Below, one piece after another: positions 1-8,568 of a stretch of DNA of 64,000 bases (its first letter is position 1; every line of letters starts with the position of its first letter). The translations under genes were made by a program, and so were the position numbers. A model generated the notes under the pieces. The model saw only the letters and a list, made by a program, of their open reading frames with translations. It was not told where the DNA came from and ran no database searches. Source of the stretch: Kiloniella sp. EL199 (lineage in GTDB: Bacteria; Pseudomonadota; Alphaproteobacteria; Kiloniellales; Kiloniellaceae); assembly GCF_900313065.1 (NCBI RefSeq), contig NZ_OMPU01000013.1, positions 248,001 to 312,000 on the forward strand, written 5' to 3'.

Positions 1-85
1 GCTCTTGCCCGAATTGGTATTTAGTTACATTAATTAAACCAATTCATGCTGACCGAAATAGTAGAGTCCGAGGTTAAGAGTTCAC

Positions 86-1399
86 GTGATAACAAGACAG
101 TTTGTTGATCGACAAAAATTACAGGAATTTCATCCCTTTACCCGTCTTCGTACCCTACTCGGAGACCTTCCGGTTGGCCGATCATGTCTTGAAGATGGAC
201 AGGTGATCAATCTGTCTATCGGTGAACCACAGACACAGCCACCGGCATTTGTTGCCGAAGAAATCGAAAAAGCAGCTAAAGGCTGGTCAAAATACCCCCT
301 GTCAAAGGGGACAGCAGAATATCTTTCTGCCAGTGCTAACTGGCTGGAACAACGTTACAACTTACCGCAAAATTTTATTGATCCAAACAAACATATTCTG
401 GCTGTGCCTGGTACTCGTGAAGGACTCTTCATGACCGCCCTTACTGTACTCTCTACGCCCAAAAAGGGAGAAGAAGCCCCCGTATTCCTTACTCCCAACC
501 CCTGTTATCATGTTTATACTGGGGCAGCCGCAGCTGCAGCAGCCGAAGTTGTTACCGTCAGCGCAACCAAAGAAAGCGGCTACCTGCCTGATTATACGAC
601 TATTCCCAAAGATATCTTAAAACGGACCGAACTTTGCGTACTTTGCAGCCCCTCTAACCCCGAAGGAGCGGTCGCTGATCCACAGCGTATTAAAGATCTG
701 ATCTCTCTGGCTCGAAAGTACAACTTCGTTGTTGTTTTTGATGAATGTTATGCCGAAATCTATAACGATACGCCTCCCCATTCAGCCCTAGAAATAGCCG
801 GGGAAATAGCCGGGGAAATAGCAGCAGAAACGGACGCAAATCTTTCGAATAGTTCTCAGGCAGATCCTTTAGCCAATATTCTGGTTTTTCATTCTCTTTC
901 CAAAAGATCAAGTGCTGCTGGCCTTCGTTGTGGTTTCATTGCCGGTGATGAGAAATGGATTTCCATGATCAACACAACCTGTCAGGTTGGGGGCGCAGGC
1001 GTTCCAATTCCTGTGCAAGCAGCAGGAACACGGTTATGGCAAGATGAAGAGCACGTAGAGGTTAACCGCAAGCTCTATAAGAAGAATTTCGACCTTGCAC
1101 AAAAAATTCTCGGGAAAAGAATACCCGTGGAAATTCCTGCTGGCGGATTTTGTTTATGGCTAGAAGTCGGCGATGGTATAGAAGTTACAAAGCGGCTTTG
1201 GCAGGAAGCAGGTATCCGTGTCATGCCCGGTGCTTACATGAGCCACGCCAACAGTACAGGATCGTCACCAGGAGATCGTTATATCCGCCTTGCCTTGGTA
1301 TATGATCCTGACTTCATGGAAAGGACTCTCGAAAGTATTCGCGACCTGCTCGACAGTATGAATAATTCTACAGCAAACGATTTGGGGGCCCGTAATTAA
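86..1399 (+). CDS. PLP-dependent aminotransferase, class I/II (DapC-like)
   Basis: Fold-type I aminotransferase of 437 residues that would transfer amino groups between an amino acid and a 2-oxo acid in the cytoplasm. The internal aldimine lysine is K273 in the SLSKR motif. The N191-P-E-G motif and the D219/Y222 pair that hold the PLP ring are also present. The start is a GTG with a weak AGG-rich stretch about 10 bases upstream. The gene ends one base into ftsK, so the two are probably co-transcribed. The closest family by eye is the succinyl-diaminopimelate aminotransferase-like group, but the substrate cannot be settled from sequence. An in-frame tandem 12-bp repeat at 791-826 adds an EIAG/EIAG/EIAA stretch in a variable loop. 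The fold assignment is firm and the DapC role is inference. Confidence 0.85.
   Translation: MITRQFVDRQKLQEFHPFTRLRTLLGDLPVGRSCLEDGQVINLSIGEPQTQPPAFVAEEIEKAAKGWSKYPLSKGTAEYLSASANWLEQRYNLPQNFIDPNKHILAVPGTREGLFMTALTVLSTPKKGEEAPVFLTPNPCYHVYTGAAAAAAAEVVTVSATKESGYLPDYTTIPKDILKRTELCVLCSPSNPEGAVADPQRIKDLISLARKYNFVVVFDECYAEIYNDTPPHSALEIAGEIAGEIAAETDANLSNSSQADPLANILVFHSLSKRSSAAGLRCGFIAGDEKWISMINTTCQVGGAGVPIPVQAAGTRLWQDEEHVEVNRKLYKKNFDLAQKILGKRIPVEIPAGGFCLWLEVGDGIEVTKRLWQEAGIRVMPGAYMSHANSTGSSPGDRYIRLALVYDPDFMERTLESIRDLLDSMNNSTANDLGARN
791..826 (+). repeat. In-frame 12-bp tandem repeat inside the aminotransferase
   Basis: Two exact copies of GAAATAGCCGGG (791-802 and 803-814) are followed by a third copy that diverges in its last four bases (815-826). 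It encodes EIAG-EIAG-EIAA and lengthens a surface loop without breaking the frame. Replication slippage could change the copy number. Confidence 0.8.
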
Positions 1400-3783
1400 T
1401 GGCACGATCAGCCAAATCAGATAAAGTTCAACTGCTTCCTCAGGGCACTGGCGTCTTTTTCCAAAAGCGTCTTATAGAATGCCTGGGTGTCATACTGTTG
1501 CTTACAGGAATCGCGCTATTCCTGTCTTTGGTGAGTTACAGCCCCACAGATCCCGGCTTTAACAGGGCCACAGATGGTATTGCAGAGAACTTGTTAGGTA
1601 TCTATGGCGCACAAATTGCTAGCTTCTTGCTCCCTTTTGTAGGCTTATCCGTATATTGCCTGCCGCTTATACTTACCGCCTGGTGCTGGAGATGCTTCAA
1701 AGATCATAGCCTTAGCCATCCCTGGACCAGAGTTATGACTCTCCCCCTGTTAATCATCACACTCTTTGTCGCCTGTGCATGGCTCCCGCAAGCAGAAGGA
1801 TGGTTAGGGCTGGGTCAGACATCCAATCTGGGTGGCACTTTCGGACAGTTGGCCCTTAACGAGTCACAGCCTTATTTAGGTGACTTGTCTTGGGCACTTT
1901 CCCTGGCTTCATTCCTTATTTCCATTCCTCTTTTCCTCTATGCTATCGCCCTCAGGAAAGAAGAATGGCAAACAATAGGGCGCGGATTAAAGTTTGGCTT
2001 TTCCGCAGCGGGGCAAATCAAACATATCTTCAATGCGCCCAACCCATTCAAAAGTAATCGTGACGACAATGATGCAACACCGGATATCCGGGGAAAAAGA
2101 GATCAAGCAATCCGCAGACGGGCAAAGAAAGATAGAATTGAACCGACCCTGGAAGACGAAAAGATCACCAATGCTCGTGTTGAAACATCTGCAAAACCGG
2201 CCAAACCAAGCAAGCGGATAAAAGCGGAAGAACAAGGACGCCTCAATCTGGAAACCGTTGATGGTGAATATGAGTTGCCTCCGATTTCCATACTCAACGA
2301 TCCGCCCAGCGATACAGGGAAAAACAGCCTAAGCAAAGACGCGTTGGAGAAAACAGCACGCTTGCTGGAAACTGTTCTTGATGATTTTGGCGTCAAAGGA
2401 GAGATTGTTACAATTCGCCCCGGCCCCGTTGTCACACGCTATGAACTGGAACCCGCCCCCGGCACCAAAACAAGTCGGGTTGTTGGCCTTGCCGATGATG
2501 TCGCGAGATCAATGTCAGCAATTTCGGTACGTGTCGCTGTTGTTCCCGGATCAACAACAATTGGTATAGAGCTGCCAAACAGCAAACGACAAACCGTCTA
2601 TCTGCAAGAATTAATGGGATCCAGCGACTACGACAAAGACAAAGGCAAACTTCCCATTATCCTCGGGAAAGATATCGGTGGCATTCCATCCATTGTGGAT
2701 CTTGCACGCATGCCACACTTGCTGATCGCAGGAACCACAGGATCAGGTAAATCAGTGGCTGTAAACGCCATGATCCTCTCGCTACTATACCGCTTTACAC
2801 CTGATGAATGTAAATTCATCATGATCGACCCCAAAATGCTGGAGTTATCCGTCTACGACAATATTCCGCACCTGTTGGCACCTGTAGTGACAGAACCCAA
2901 AAAGGCTGTCGTTGCCCTCAAGTGGACTGTACGTGAAATGGAAGACCGTTATCGCGCTATGTCCAAACTAGGAGTCCGAAACATCGACGGCTATAACGCC
3001 CGCATGGCAGAAGCCCGCAAGAACGGTGAAATTCTGACACGTAAAGTCCAGACAGGGTTTGACCCAGAAACCGGACAGCCAATCCACGAAGAACAACCGT
3101 TTGATATGAACGCTCTGCCTTACATCGTCGTCGTTGTCGATGAAATGGCCGATCTTATGCTTGTGGCTGGCAAGGACATCGAAGCTGCTATTCAACGACT
3201 CGCACAAATGGCCCGTGCCGCGGGTATTCACATTATGATGGCAACGCAGCGTCCATCTGTTGATGTTATTACCGGTACAATCAAAGCTAACTTCCCGACA
3301 CGTATAAGCTTCCATGTCACATCAAAAATCGACAGCCGAACGATCCTTGGTGAACAGGGTGCAGAACAGCTTCTTGGGCAAGGTGATATGCTTTACATGG
3401 GTCAGGGCGGCAGAATTCAACGTGTCCACGGCCCACTGGTAACAGATGAAGAGGTCGAGGAAGTCGTTAACTGGCTGAAGAAACAGGCCATGCCAAACTA
3501 CATCGAATCAGTAACAACCGAAGACTCTGAAAGTCCTGATTTTGACGCTGCTGCACCATCCAGCAGTGGCGGGAACAGCAGCAAGGCGGATGAACTTTAT
3601 GACCGAGCAGTTGCAGAAGTGATTAAAAGCCGAAAAGCATCAACCAGCTACGTTCAGCGCCGCCTTCAAATAGGATACAACAGGGCCGCAACAATTATTG
3701 AAAGAATGGAAGATGAAGGCGTTATTTCATCAGCCAATCACGTAGGAAAGCGCGAAGTACTGGTTCCGGACAGAAATGAATAG
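1399..3783 (+). CDS. ftsK: DNA translocase FtsK
   Basis: Septum-anchored hexameric DNA pump that moves chromosome termini and activates XerCD recombination during division. The 794-residue protein has four predicted membrane helices (about residues 27-47, 71-95, 110-130 and 163-184). A fairly short charged linker (about 190-300) follows, then the alpha/beta motor. The Walker A motif GTTGSGKS is at 445-452 and the Walker B VVVVDE ends near residue 582. The C-terminal winged-helix gamma domain (about 725-794, with SYVQRRLQIGYNRAA) reads KOPS sequences. The start overlaps the last base of the upstream aminotransferase gene. Length and domain order are normal for alphaproteobacterial FtsK. Confidence 0.97.
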   Translation: MARSAKSDKVQLLPQGTGVFFQKRLIECLGVILLLTGIALFLSLVSYSPTDPGFNRATDGIAENLLGIYGAQIASFLLPFVGLSVYCLPLILTAWCWRCFKDHSLSHPWTRVMTLPLLIITLFVACAWLPQAEGWLGLGQTSNLGGTFGQLALNESQPYLGDLSWALSLASFLISIPLFLYAIALRKEEWQTIGRGLKFGFSAAGQIKHIFNAPNPFKSNRDDNDATPDIRGKRDQAIRRRAKKDRIEPTLEDEKITNARVETSAKPAKPSKRIKAEEQGRLNLETVDGEYELPPISILNDPPSDTGKNSLSKDALEKTARLLETVLDDFGVKGEIVTIRPGPVVTRYELEPAPGTKTSRVVGLADDVARSMSAISVRVAVVPGSTTIGIELPNSKRQTVYLQELMGSSDYDKDKGKLPIILGKDIGGIPSIVDLARMPHLLIAGTTGSGKSVAVNAMILSLLYRFTPDECKFIMIDPKMLELSVYDNIPHLLAPVVTEPKKAVVALKWTVREMEDRYRAMSKLGVRNIDGYNARMAEARKNGEILTRKVQTGFDPETGQPIHEEQPFDMNALPYIVVVVDEMADLMLVAGKDIEAAIQRLAQMARAAGIHIMMATQRPSVDVITGTIKANFPTRISFHVTSKIDSRTILGEQGAEQLLGQGDMLYMGQGGRIQRVHGPLVTDEEVEEVVNWLKKQAMPNYIESVTTEDSESPDFDAAAPSSSGGNSSKADELYDRAVAEVIKSRKASTSYVQRRLQIGYNRAATIIERMEDEGVISSANHVGKREVLVPDRNE

Positions 3784-3867
3784 AATACGTAGAGCTACGA
3801 CCTTGTTTTTAATCAAGGTACAGCGCACAAACCTATTATTGAATTATTGATTTATAAGGATCAAGCT

Positions 3868-4569
3868 TTGATCAAGATCGCACAAATATTTTCAGTTAAA
3901 ACCTTACTGACAGTTGCCCTGACATTATCTCTGTTCGCCGGGACGCTATCGCTTGGCAATTCCATAGCTCATGCCGATTCAAATGCATCAAGTGAACCTA
4001 ATGGGCTACAAGGGCTTTCCCCCGATGAGGTGTCTATCGTCCGTCGTGTGGAAGGTTATTTGAACGACTTAAAATCCGTATCTGCACGTTTTATACAAAT
4101 TTCCAGCAATGGCAGTTTATCGGAAGGAAAAGTCAACATTCAACGGCCAGGGCAAATGCGTTTTGAATACGATCCGCCTGTTCCCATTGTCATGGTTGCC
4201 AACGGTGCAACCCTGCTTTATTTCGATAAAAAACTAAAGCAATCAACTTACCTTCCCCTTTGGAAAACCCCTCTATGGTTTTTAATTAGAGAAAAGGTTG
4301 AGTTACACAAGGATATCCAAATTCTTCGTGCTCAAGAATCTGACAGCACAATTCAACTGGAATTGAAAGCAGAAGGCGAGTCAGATGGAACACAAATGAC
4401 ACTTTTATTTAGTGACAACCCAATTTCTCTTAAAAAGTGGGAAGTTGTTGATGCGCAAGGCATTACAACACAGGTGTCTTTGATAAACCCCGTCTACGAT
4501 ACCAAAATTGATGAAGCCATTTTTAAAACAGATGATTTGGACCTAAAGAGACAAAACCCTGAAAAATAA
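3868..4569 (+). CDS. lolA: Outer-membrane lipoprotein carrier protein LolA
   Basis: Periplasmic chaperone that takes lipoproteins from LolCDE and hands them to the outer membrane. I place the start at TTG 3868 because AAGGA lies seven bases upstream (3856-3860); an in-frame TTG at 3847 is possible but has no such site. The protein is then 233 residues, with a hydrophobic signal peptide and a likely cleavage after AHA. The mature part shows the LolA pattern: a central segment like GQMRFEYDPPVPIVMVANG, then hydrophobic beta strands and a C-terminal region ending near VSLINPVYDTKIDEAIF. The position directly after ftsK is common in alphaproteobacteria and supports the call. No LolB is seen here, as is usual for this class. 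Confidence 0.93.
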   Translation: MIKIAQIFSVKTLLTVALTLSLFAGTLSLGNSIAHADSNASSEPNGLQGLSPDEVSIVRRVEGYLNDLKSVSARFIQISSNGSLSEGKVNIQRPGQMRFEYDPPVPIVMVANGATLLYFDKKLKQSTYLPLWKTPLWFLIREKVELHKDIQILRAQESDSTIQLELKAEGESDGTQMTLLFSDNPISLKKWEVVDAQGITTQVSLINPVYDTKIDEAIFKTDDLDLKRQNPEK

Positions 4570-4600
4570 ATAATCAAGCGCAGCAAGATTGAACTTATTA

Positions 4601-4647
4601 GTATGATTTTCAGGATATTAAATAAAAATTATCCCTGAAAATCATAC
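4601..4647. terminator. Inverted repeat between convergent lolA and lysR
   Basis: A perfect 14-bp stem (4601-4614 with 4634-4647, starting GTATGATTTTCAGG) encloses a 19-base AT-rich loop. It lies between the convergent ends of lolA and the LysR gene, so a bidirectional terminator is the simplest reading. The loop is long and there is no run of T after it, so function is uncertain. Confidence 0.5.
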
Positions 4648-4732
4648 ACATAATAAAGAGATCCTGTTTTATATGCTTCAGGACAAAATCATATTTTGCG
4701 GCACACTAGCACTTTTAACTAAGAGAACTTTT

Positions 4733-5653
4733 TTAATCAGAACTAAAAAGGGCTTGCGCCTGTTCTGCTATAAGATTCCGGAACCATTGGTCTGCTTTAC
4801 TTTGATTTCGAGCACCATGCCAAACTGCGTCAATAGAATATTCCTCCAGTTTTACTGGTGGTATAAATGTCTTGAGGCCATATGTACTAGAAAAACATTT
4901 GGCGACATAGTCTGGAATTGTCGCAATCATATCTGTTTGTTGCAAAATCGTTGGAAGAGTCGCAAATCTTGGAACAACAACACTAATGGTTCTTTTCATT
5001 TCTATGAAACGCAGTGCATCATCAACGATACCATTAGCATCTCCCAGAATAGAAACAAGAATATGCGGGTGTTGAAGATAAATCTCTAAAGTGGAGGGAG
5101 CATTTGCTATTCGGTTAGGACAATACAATCCAGTAAAGCCAGTATTTCCCAAAGAAGCTTTTCTTAGCCAAGATGGAATCTCATCATCAGTTACAGTGAC
5201 TGCTAAATCTACGATGTTACTATCCAAGCTACTCGAAAAAGTCTCATAATCTATAGATTTTACAATCAATTGAGCTTGTGGAGCTTCTTCCGATAAAGCA
5301 CGAATAACAAGTGGCAAAAGAGTAACTTCCAAATCATCTGGCAAACCTAGACGAAATGTGCGTGTTGTTGTCTGTGGGATAAAGCTTTCTTTTGTATGAA
5401 GTATGTTGGAAATCTGATCCAGTAATGGACGGATATTACGTAATAATTCTTCAGCCCGAGGTGTCGCCGTCATTTCCCGGCCAGATCGAACAAGTAGTTC
5501 ATCAACCACGATTTCTCTTAATCGGGCAAGAGAACTGCTGGCTGCTGACTGGCCTCGACTTAATCTTTCACCCGCTTTCGTAACATTCTTTTCTTCAACA
5601 AGCGCAACCAGTGCTTTGAGAAGATTAAGGTCAACATTCTTAAGATCATCCAT
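4733..5653 (-). CDS. LysR-family transcriptional regulator (NodD/PhaN-like group)
   Basis: DNA-binding regulator of 306 residues. I take the start at the ATG giving MDDLKNVDLNLLKAL, which matches the usual LysR N-terminus; an upstream in-frame start at 5689 would add 12 hydrophobic residues. The winged helix-turn-helix covers about residues 5-65 (VTKAGERLSRGQSAASSSLARLR), and the effector-binding domain follows from about residue 90. The gene is divergent from the SnoaL-SDR-azoreductase operon, with 96 bases between starts. That arrangement suggests it controls the operon and itself. The shared intergenic region contains alternating ATCAAT/ATTGAT hexamers that could be its operator. The effector is unknown. 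Confidence 0.9.
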   Translation of the reverse strand: MDDLKNVDLNLLKALVALVEEKNVTKAGERLSRGQSAASSSLARLREIVVDELLVRSGREMTATPRAEELLRNIRPLLDQISNILHTKESFIPQTTTRTFRLGLPDDLEVTLLPLVIRALSEEAPQAQLIVKSIDYETFSSSLDSNIVDLAVTVTDDEIPSWLRKASLGNTGFTGLYCPNRIANAPSTLEIYLQHPHILVSILGDANGIVDDALRFIEMKRTISVVVPRFATLPTILQQTDMIATIPDYVAKCFSSTYGLKTFIPPVKLEEYSIDAVWHGARNQSKADQWFRNLIAEQAQALFSSD

Positions 5654-5749
5654 ATCAATTACTATTATCAATACAATTGATTTTATCAATATATAATCTT
5701 CATGCTAACCACAAGGCAGAAAGTAACAAATGATATGGAGAAATGATTT
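5654..5749. promoter_or_regulatory. Divergent LysR control region with nested palindromes
   Basis: Three alternating hexamers with three-base spacers, ATCAAT (5667-5672), ATTGAT (5676-5681) and ATCAAT (5685-5690), create two overlapping perfect palindromes. A further ATCAAT sits at 5654-5659 next to the LysR start. The T-N11-A style symmetry and the divergent layout fit a LysR binding site. A GGAG at about 5735 serves the rightward gene. Confidence 0.5.
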
Positions 5750-6124
5750 ATGACTGAACTTGAACTTGTCCGGCATTGGTACGAAACACGCGACCCAAAA
5801 CTGTTCTCTCATGATGTGAAATTTACAATCTGTAAAACTTTCCCTTATTCAGGCACTTACCATGGAGCTAAAGCTATATATGAAGATTTTTTTGGTAAAT
5901 TGCTATCACGTTTTGCCGAATTCCGGGTAGAACGGGATCTTGAGCTACAAGACGGCATGACAGTAATCATTGTCGGACGTTATGTGGGGAAGGTAACCGT
6001 TGCCAGTTCCGAGTTTGAGGTTCCCTTCACCCATGTATGGCAAGTAAAAGACGGCATGGTCCTATCCGTACAGCAACATGCAGAAACCGCTCTCCTTAAC
6101 CATGCTTTTGACGCTGCCGCATAA
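5750..6124 (+). CDS. SnoaL-like / nuclear transport factor 2 family protein
   Basis: Small cytoplasmic protein of 124 residues with the cone-shaped alpha+beta fold pattern of the SnoaL/NTF2 superfamily. An N-terminal helix with LVRHWYETRDPKLFS is followed by the YHGAKAIYEDFFGKLL segment, and then strands ending with FTHVWQVKDGMV. Members include polyketide cyclases, isomerases and proteins of unknown role, so no reaction can be assigned. It is the first gene of a three-gene operon with an SDR oxidoreductase 42 bases downstream and an azoreductase-like flavoprotein. Such trios are often linked to detoxification of reactive carbonyls or quinones; that link is inference. Confidence 0.8.
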   Translation: MTELELVRHWYETRDPKLFSHDVKFTICKTFPYSGTYHGAKAIYEDFFGKLLSRFAEFRVERDLELQDGMTVIIVGRYVGKVTVASSEFEVPFTHVWQVKDGMVLSVQQHAETALLNHAFDAAA

Positions 6125-6166
6125 CAACATTTTAGCCAGCTACCGAATTATTACAGGATAGATATC

Positions 6167-6955
6167 ATGTCCGAGATTTATACTTCTCATCCTTCCCCTT
6201 TTGCTCGCCCGCTGGAAGGTAGAATAGCTTTAGTTACAGGTGCTGCCAGAAATCTAGGAGCAGGTTTTGTAGAGGGGCTCGCTCAAGCCGGGGCTGTTAC
6301 AATCATTCACTATAATAGCCCATCATCTGAAACAGAAGCTAAACACTTACTCAAAACCGTGACTCAAACAGGTGGTAAAGGAATGGTCGTGCAATCTGAC
6401 CTTACTTCTTGTGAAGAAATAAAGTTACTGTTTGATACCATAGAAAAAGAACAGGGTGGCGTTGATATTGTCGTTAACAATGCAGGACGTATGCATAAGG
6501 CACCTGTGAGCGATACTTTGGAAAGTGAATTTAATGAAGTTTTCGCACTGAATACAAAAGCTGCTTTTTTCGTTATGAAGGAAGCTGGGAACCGTATACG
6601 CGCTGGCGGAAGTATTATAAATATCGGTACAAGTTTGCTGAGTGCTTTCACAGGACATTACGCAGCTTATGCGGGATCAAAAGCTCCTTTGGAAGATTTT
6701 ACCCGGGCTTTAGCAAAAGAAATTGGTCATCGCGGAGTGGCGGTTAATACAATTTGCCCCGGACCAGTTGAAACATCATTTTTAACTTCTGCAGAAACAC
6801 CTGAAACATTGAACTGGTTAGCCCAGGCAAGTGTTAGCGGCCGGTTGGGCCAAATAGAAGATATTGTGCCCTGGGTCGTTTTCCTTGCAACACCAGCTTC
6901 AACCTGGGCAACAGGCCAAACCTTTTTTGTAAACGGCGGCTTTACAGCACGCTAA
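6167..6955 (+). CDS. SDR-family NAD(P)-dependent oxidoreductase
   Basis: Classical short-chain dehydrogenase/reductase of 262 residues. The cofactor motif appears as TGAARNLGAG (about residues 24-33) and the NNAG motif near residue 106. The catalytic Y168-x3-K172 pair lies in YAGSK, preceded by serines in the GTSLLS segment. The C-terminus ends in the usual TGQTFFVNGGF pattern. It probably reduces a carbonyl or oxidises an alcohol using NAD(P)H in the cytoplasm; the substrate is unknown. It is the middle gene of the operon controlled from the divergent LysR. The TGxxxxxG spacing resembles FabG-like enzymes acting on 3-oxo compounds. Confidence 0.92.
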   Translation: MSEIYTSHPSPFARPLEGRIALVTGAARNLGAGFVEGLAQAGAVTIIHYNSPSSETEAKHLLKTVTQTGGKGMVVQSDLTSCEEIKLLFDTIEKEQGGVDIVVNNAGRMHKAPVSDTLESEFNEVFALNTKAAFFVMKEAGNRIRAGGSIINIGTSLLSAFTGHYAAYAGSKAPLEDFTRALAKEIGHRGVAVNTICPGPVETSFLTSAETPETLNWLAQASVSGRLGQIEDIVPWVVFLATPASTWATGQTFFVNGGFTAR

Positions 6956-6993
6956 TAAAAATAATTCTATTAGAAAAAGCGGAATGAAAAGTT

Positions 6994-7575
6994 ATGAAAG
7001 TTTTACATATTGATACATCTGCAAGATCAAAAGGATCAGTCACTCGCGACTTGAGTCAAATGGTTGTCTCTCGTCTTGAAGAAAATGATATTAGCCAAAC
7101 AAAAAAGAGAGATCTTGGTACTGGAGCAACTATTCCTTTTATCAACGAAGACTGGTTGCAGCAAAAGGTAGATGCATTAAGCTGGAGCGAAGAACTAATC
7201 GGAGAAGTGGAATGGGCAGATGCTTTGGTAATTGGGCTTCCAATCTATAACTTCAGTGTACCTGCTGTATTCAAGGCCTGGTTTGATCAGATTGCTATCG
7301 CACAAAGAACTTTCCATTATGTTGAAGGGTGGCCAGTCGGGCTTCTAAAAAATCGCCCCTGCTGGATTGTAATTGCATCTGATGGAGTAGAGGTCTCATC
7401 AGATTATGACCATGCTATGCCGTGGATACGTACATCATTAAATATGATTGGGCTTAAGGATTTACATTTTATCATTGCTGATCAACTTCTAATTGATGAG
7501 ACTAGAATTAATCAAGCCATAGCCACTATTGCCAATAGTAACTTTTGTTCAACGGAGGCTCAAAATCATATTTAA
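6994..7575 (+). CDS. FMN-dependent NADH-azoreductase-like flavodoxin-fold protein
   Basis: Flavoprotein of 193 residues resembling AzoR, which reduces quinones and azo dyes with NADH. The N-terminal phosphate-binding loop reads DTSARSKGSVTRDLS. The flavin-contacting segment PIYNFSVPAVFKAWFDQIA (about residues 86-104) is diagnostic of the family, and TFHYVEGWPVGLL corresponds to the next conserved block. The protein is slightly shorter than E. coli AzoR. It closes the SnoaL-SDR operon, 38 bases after the SDR gene. A conserved hairpin repeat, also present 11 kb away, begins five bases after its stop codon. Confidence 0.88.
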   Translation: MKVLHIDTSARSKGSVTRDLSQMVVSRLEENDISQTKKRDLGTGATIPFINEDWLQQKVDALSWSEELIGEVEWADALVIGLPIYNFSVPAVFKAWFDQIAIAQRTFHYVEGWPVGLLKNRPCWIVIASDGVEVSSDYDHAMPWIRTSLNMIGLKDLHFIIADQLLIDETRINQAIATIANSNFCSTEAQNHI

Positions 7576-7579
7576 GAGG

Positions 7580-7632
7580 CTGAATCTCCTCCGACTAAAA
7601 TCGGAGGATTTAGCCAACTTGTGAAAACAAAA
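7580..7632 (+). repeat. Dispersed hairpin repeat, copy A
   Basis: A 53-bp sequence matching copy B at 18972-19024 with about five mismatches. It contains a perfect 8-bp stem TCCTCCGA / TCGGAGGA around the loop CTAAAA, then a conserved tail CCAACTTGTG. It follows directly after a stop codon, as copy B does. It resembles the subterminal hairpins of IS200/IS605-type elements and may be the relic of such an end or a short mobile repeat; it might also act as a terminator. Confidence 0.75.
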
Positions 7633-7659
7633 GTGTAAAAGTTCGGACTTGATCTGACA
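7633..7659 (-). mobile_element. IS481-like terminal inverted repeat, orphan
   Basis: Read on the minus strand from 7659 this starts TGTCAGATCAAGTCCGAACT. The same TGTCAGATCA start occurs at 7684 and at 14315 on the plus strand. It points away from the transposase fragment next to it, so it belongs to a second, lost element copy or a rearranged end. Confidence 0.55.
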
Positions 7660-7683
7660 GTTGTCCGTTTTACGGTGATGATC

Positions 7684-7852
7684 TGTCAGATCAGATTTGA
7701 TTTACAAACTTTTCTTTCCAGATTTGTTTCCCCTCAATCATAGTTTCGAAGGGTGTTCTTCCGCAACAGATTTTACCTTGGTGGGTGCGTTGCGTGTTGT
7801 AATGATATATCCATTCATCAAGATCCGCTTGTAGTTGTTCAATGCTTTCATT
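7684..7852 (-). mobile_element. IS481-family element remnant (3' end of transposase plus terminal repeat)
   Basis: The terminal repeat begins TGTCAGATCA at 7684, and the transposase stop codon lies inside it at 7691. The coding remnant (about 7691-7852) covers only the last ~54 residues of an IS481-type transposase, with the hallmark HYNTQRTHQGKICCGRTPF followed by an IWKEKF tail. The DDE catalytic core and the helix-turn-helix are missing. The boundary at about 7852 is estimated from where the protein stops resembling a transposase. Confidence 0.7.
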
Positions 7853-8568
7853 CAGGTCCTCCAGCACATCTGGATTCCAGACAAACCTCTTCTTGTCTAA
7901 CCATCTTGGATTTTTGCTACTTGACCTCACATCCAAACCAAGTTCTTGAATCGCAGAATACGCGAGATTAATGGCAATTGAAGTTCCAACATGTGCCGAA
8001 AAATCAGGGCTGTGCTTCTGAAAAACTTGCCCATGTTTTGGATGCATCGAATGTGGTGAAACGCTCTGTGTCATAATGCTTTGTGCTAGCTTGTGAATCG
8101 CATAAGTTAGACTCCTGTCTGACCATGCCTTCGCAGCCACCGCTACAGGAAGTGTTTGTCGAAAGGTGAATTGTTCAAAATTATCCAGTTGTGCGGAATA
8201 GCAGCTCAAATGTTTCTTCGCGTTCAATTAGGTCGTCAGAAATCTTAAACCCGTGCCCACTTGGGCTAAACCGATCTGGAAACCCCTCCAAGACCAAATT
8301 TGCTGCGCGTATGAGCTTATGATGTTATTGGCTTCATCCTGCCCAGCCTCAAAGATAAGCACTTGCCCATACTCTTCTCCTTCACGAAGACCATCATACA
8401 TGGACAAGACTGGCGCCTGAGAATTTCACTCATCCCTGCAGCGGAAAACCTGTATCTCATTGAAGGATCAATAATACCGTAAACAGACCGACCTACTTCA
8501 GTGCAAACTGATCGAACAAGTTCAAATTCGTCCCGCCTAAATACAAGAAAACTGCAAATTGAAGTCAC
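7691..8568 (-). pseudogene. Broken gene of unknown function fused to an IS481 transposase tail
   Basis: An open frame (7691-8227) reads as an unknown protein for about 125 residues and then runs into the transposase tail. Upstream (8228-8568) the same protein seems to continue with a stop codon in frame near 8229 and a frame change near 8400-8420: one frame gives EEYGQVLIFEAGQDEANNII, the other gives the more N-terminal RRDEFELVRSVCTEVGRSVY. The best explanation is a gene truncated at its 3' end by the insertion sequence and then decayed by a stop and a frameshift. The original family was not recognised; the FVWNPDVLEDL segment near the fusion is conserved-looking. No functional product is expected. 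Confidence 0.6.

Noticed and set aside
75-95. parS-like sequence GTTCACGTGATAAC
   Set aside because: Too many mismatches outside the CACGTG core; it sits at the GTG start of the aminotransferase and is probably chance.
4673-5089. 138-residue open frame on the plus strand
   Set aside because: Antisense to the LysR gene, cysteine- and tryptophan-rich, no ribosome site; a shadow frame.
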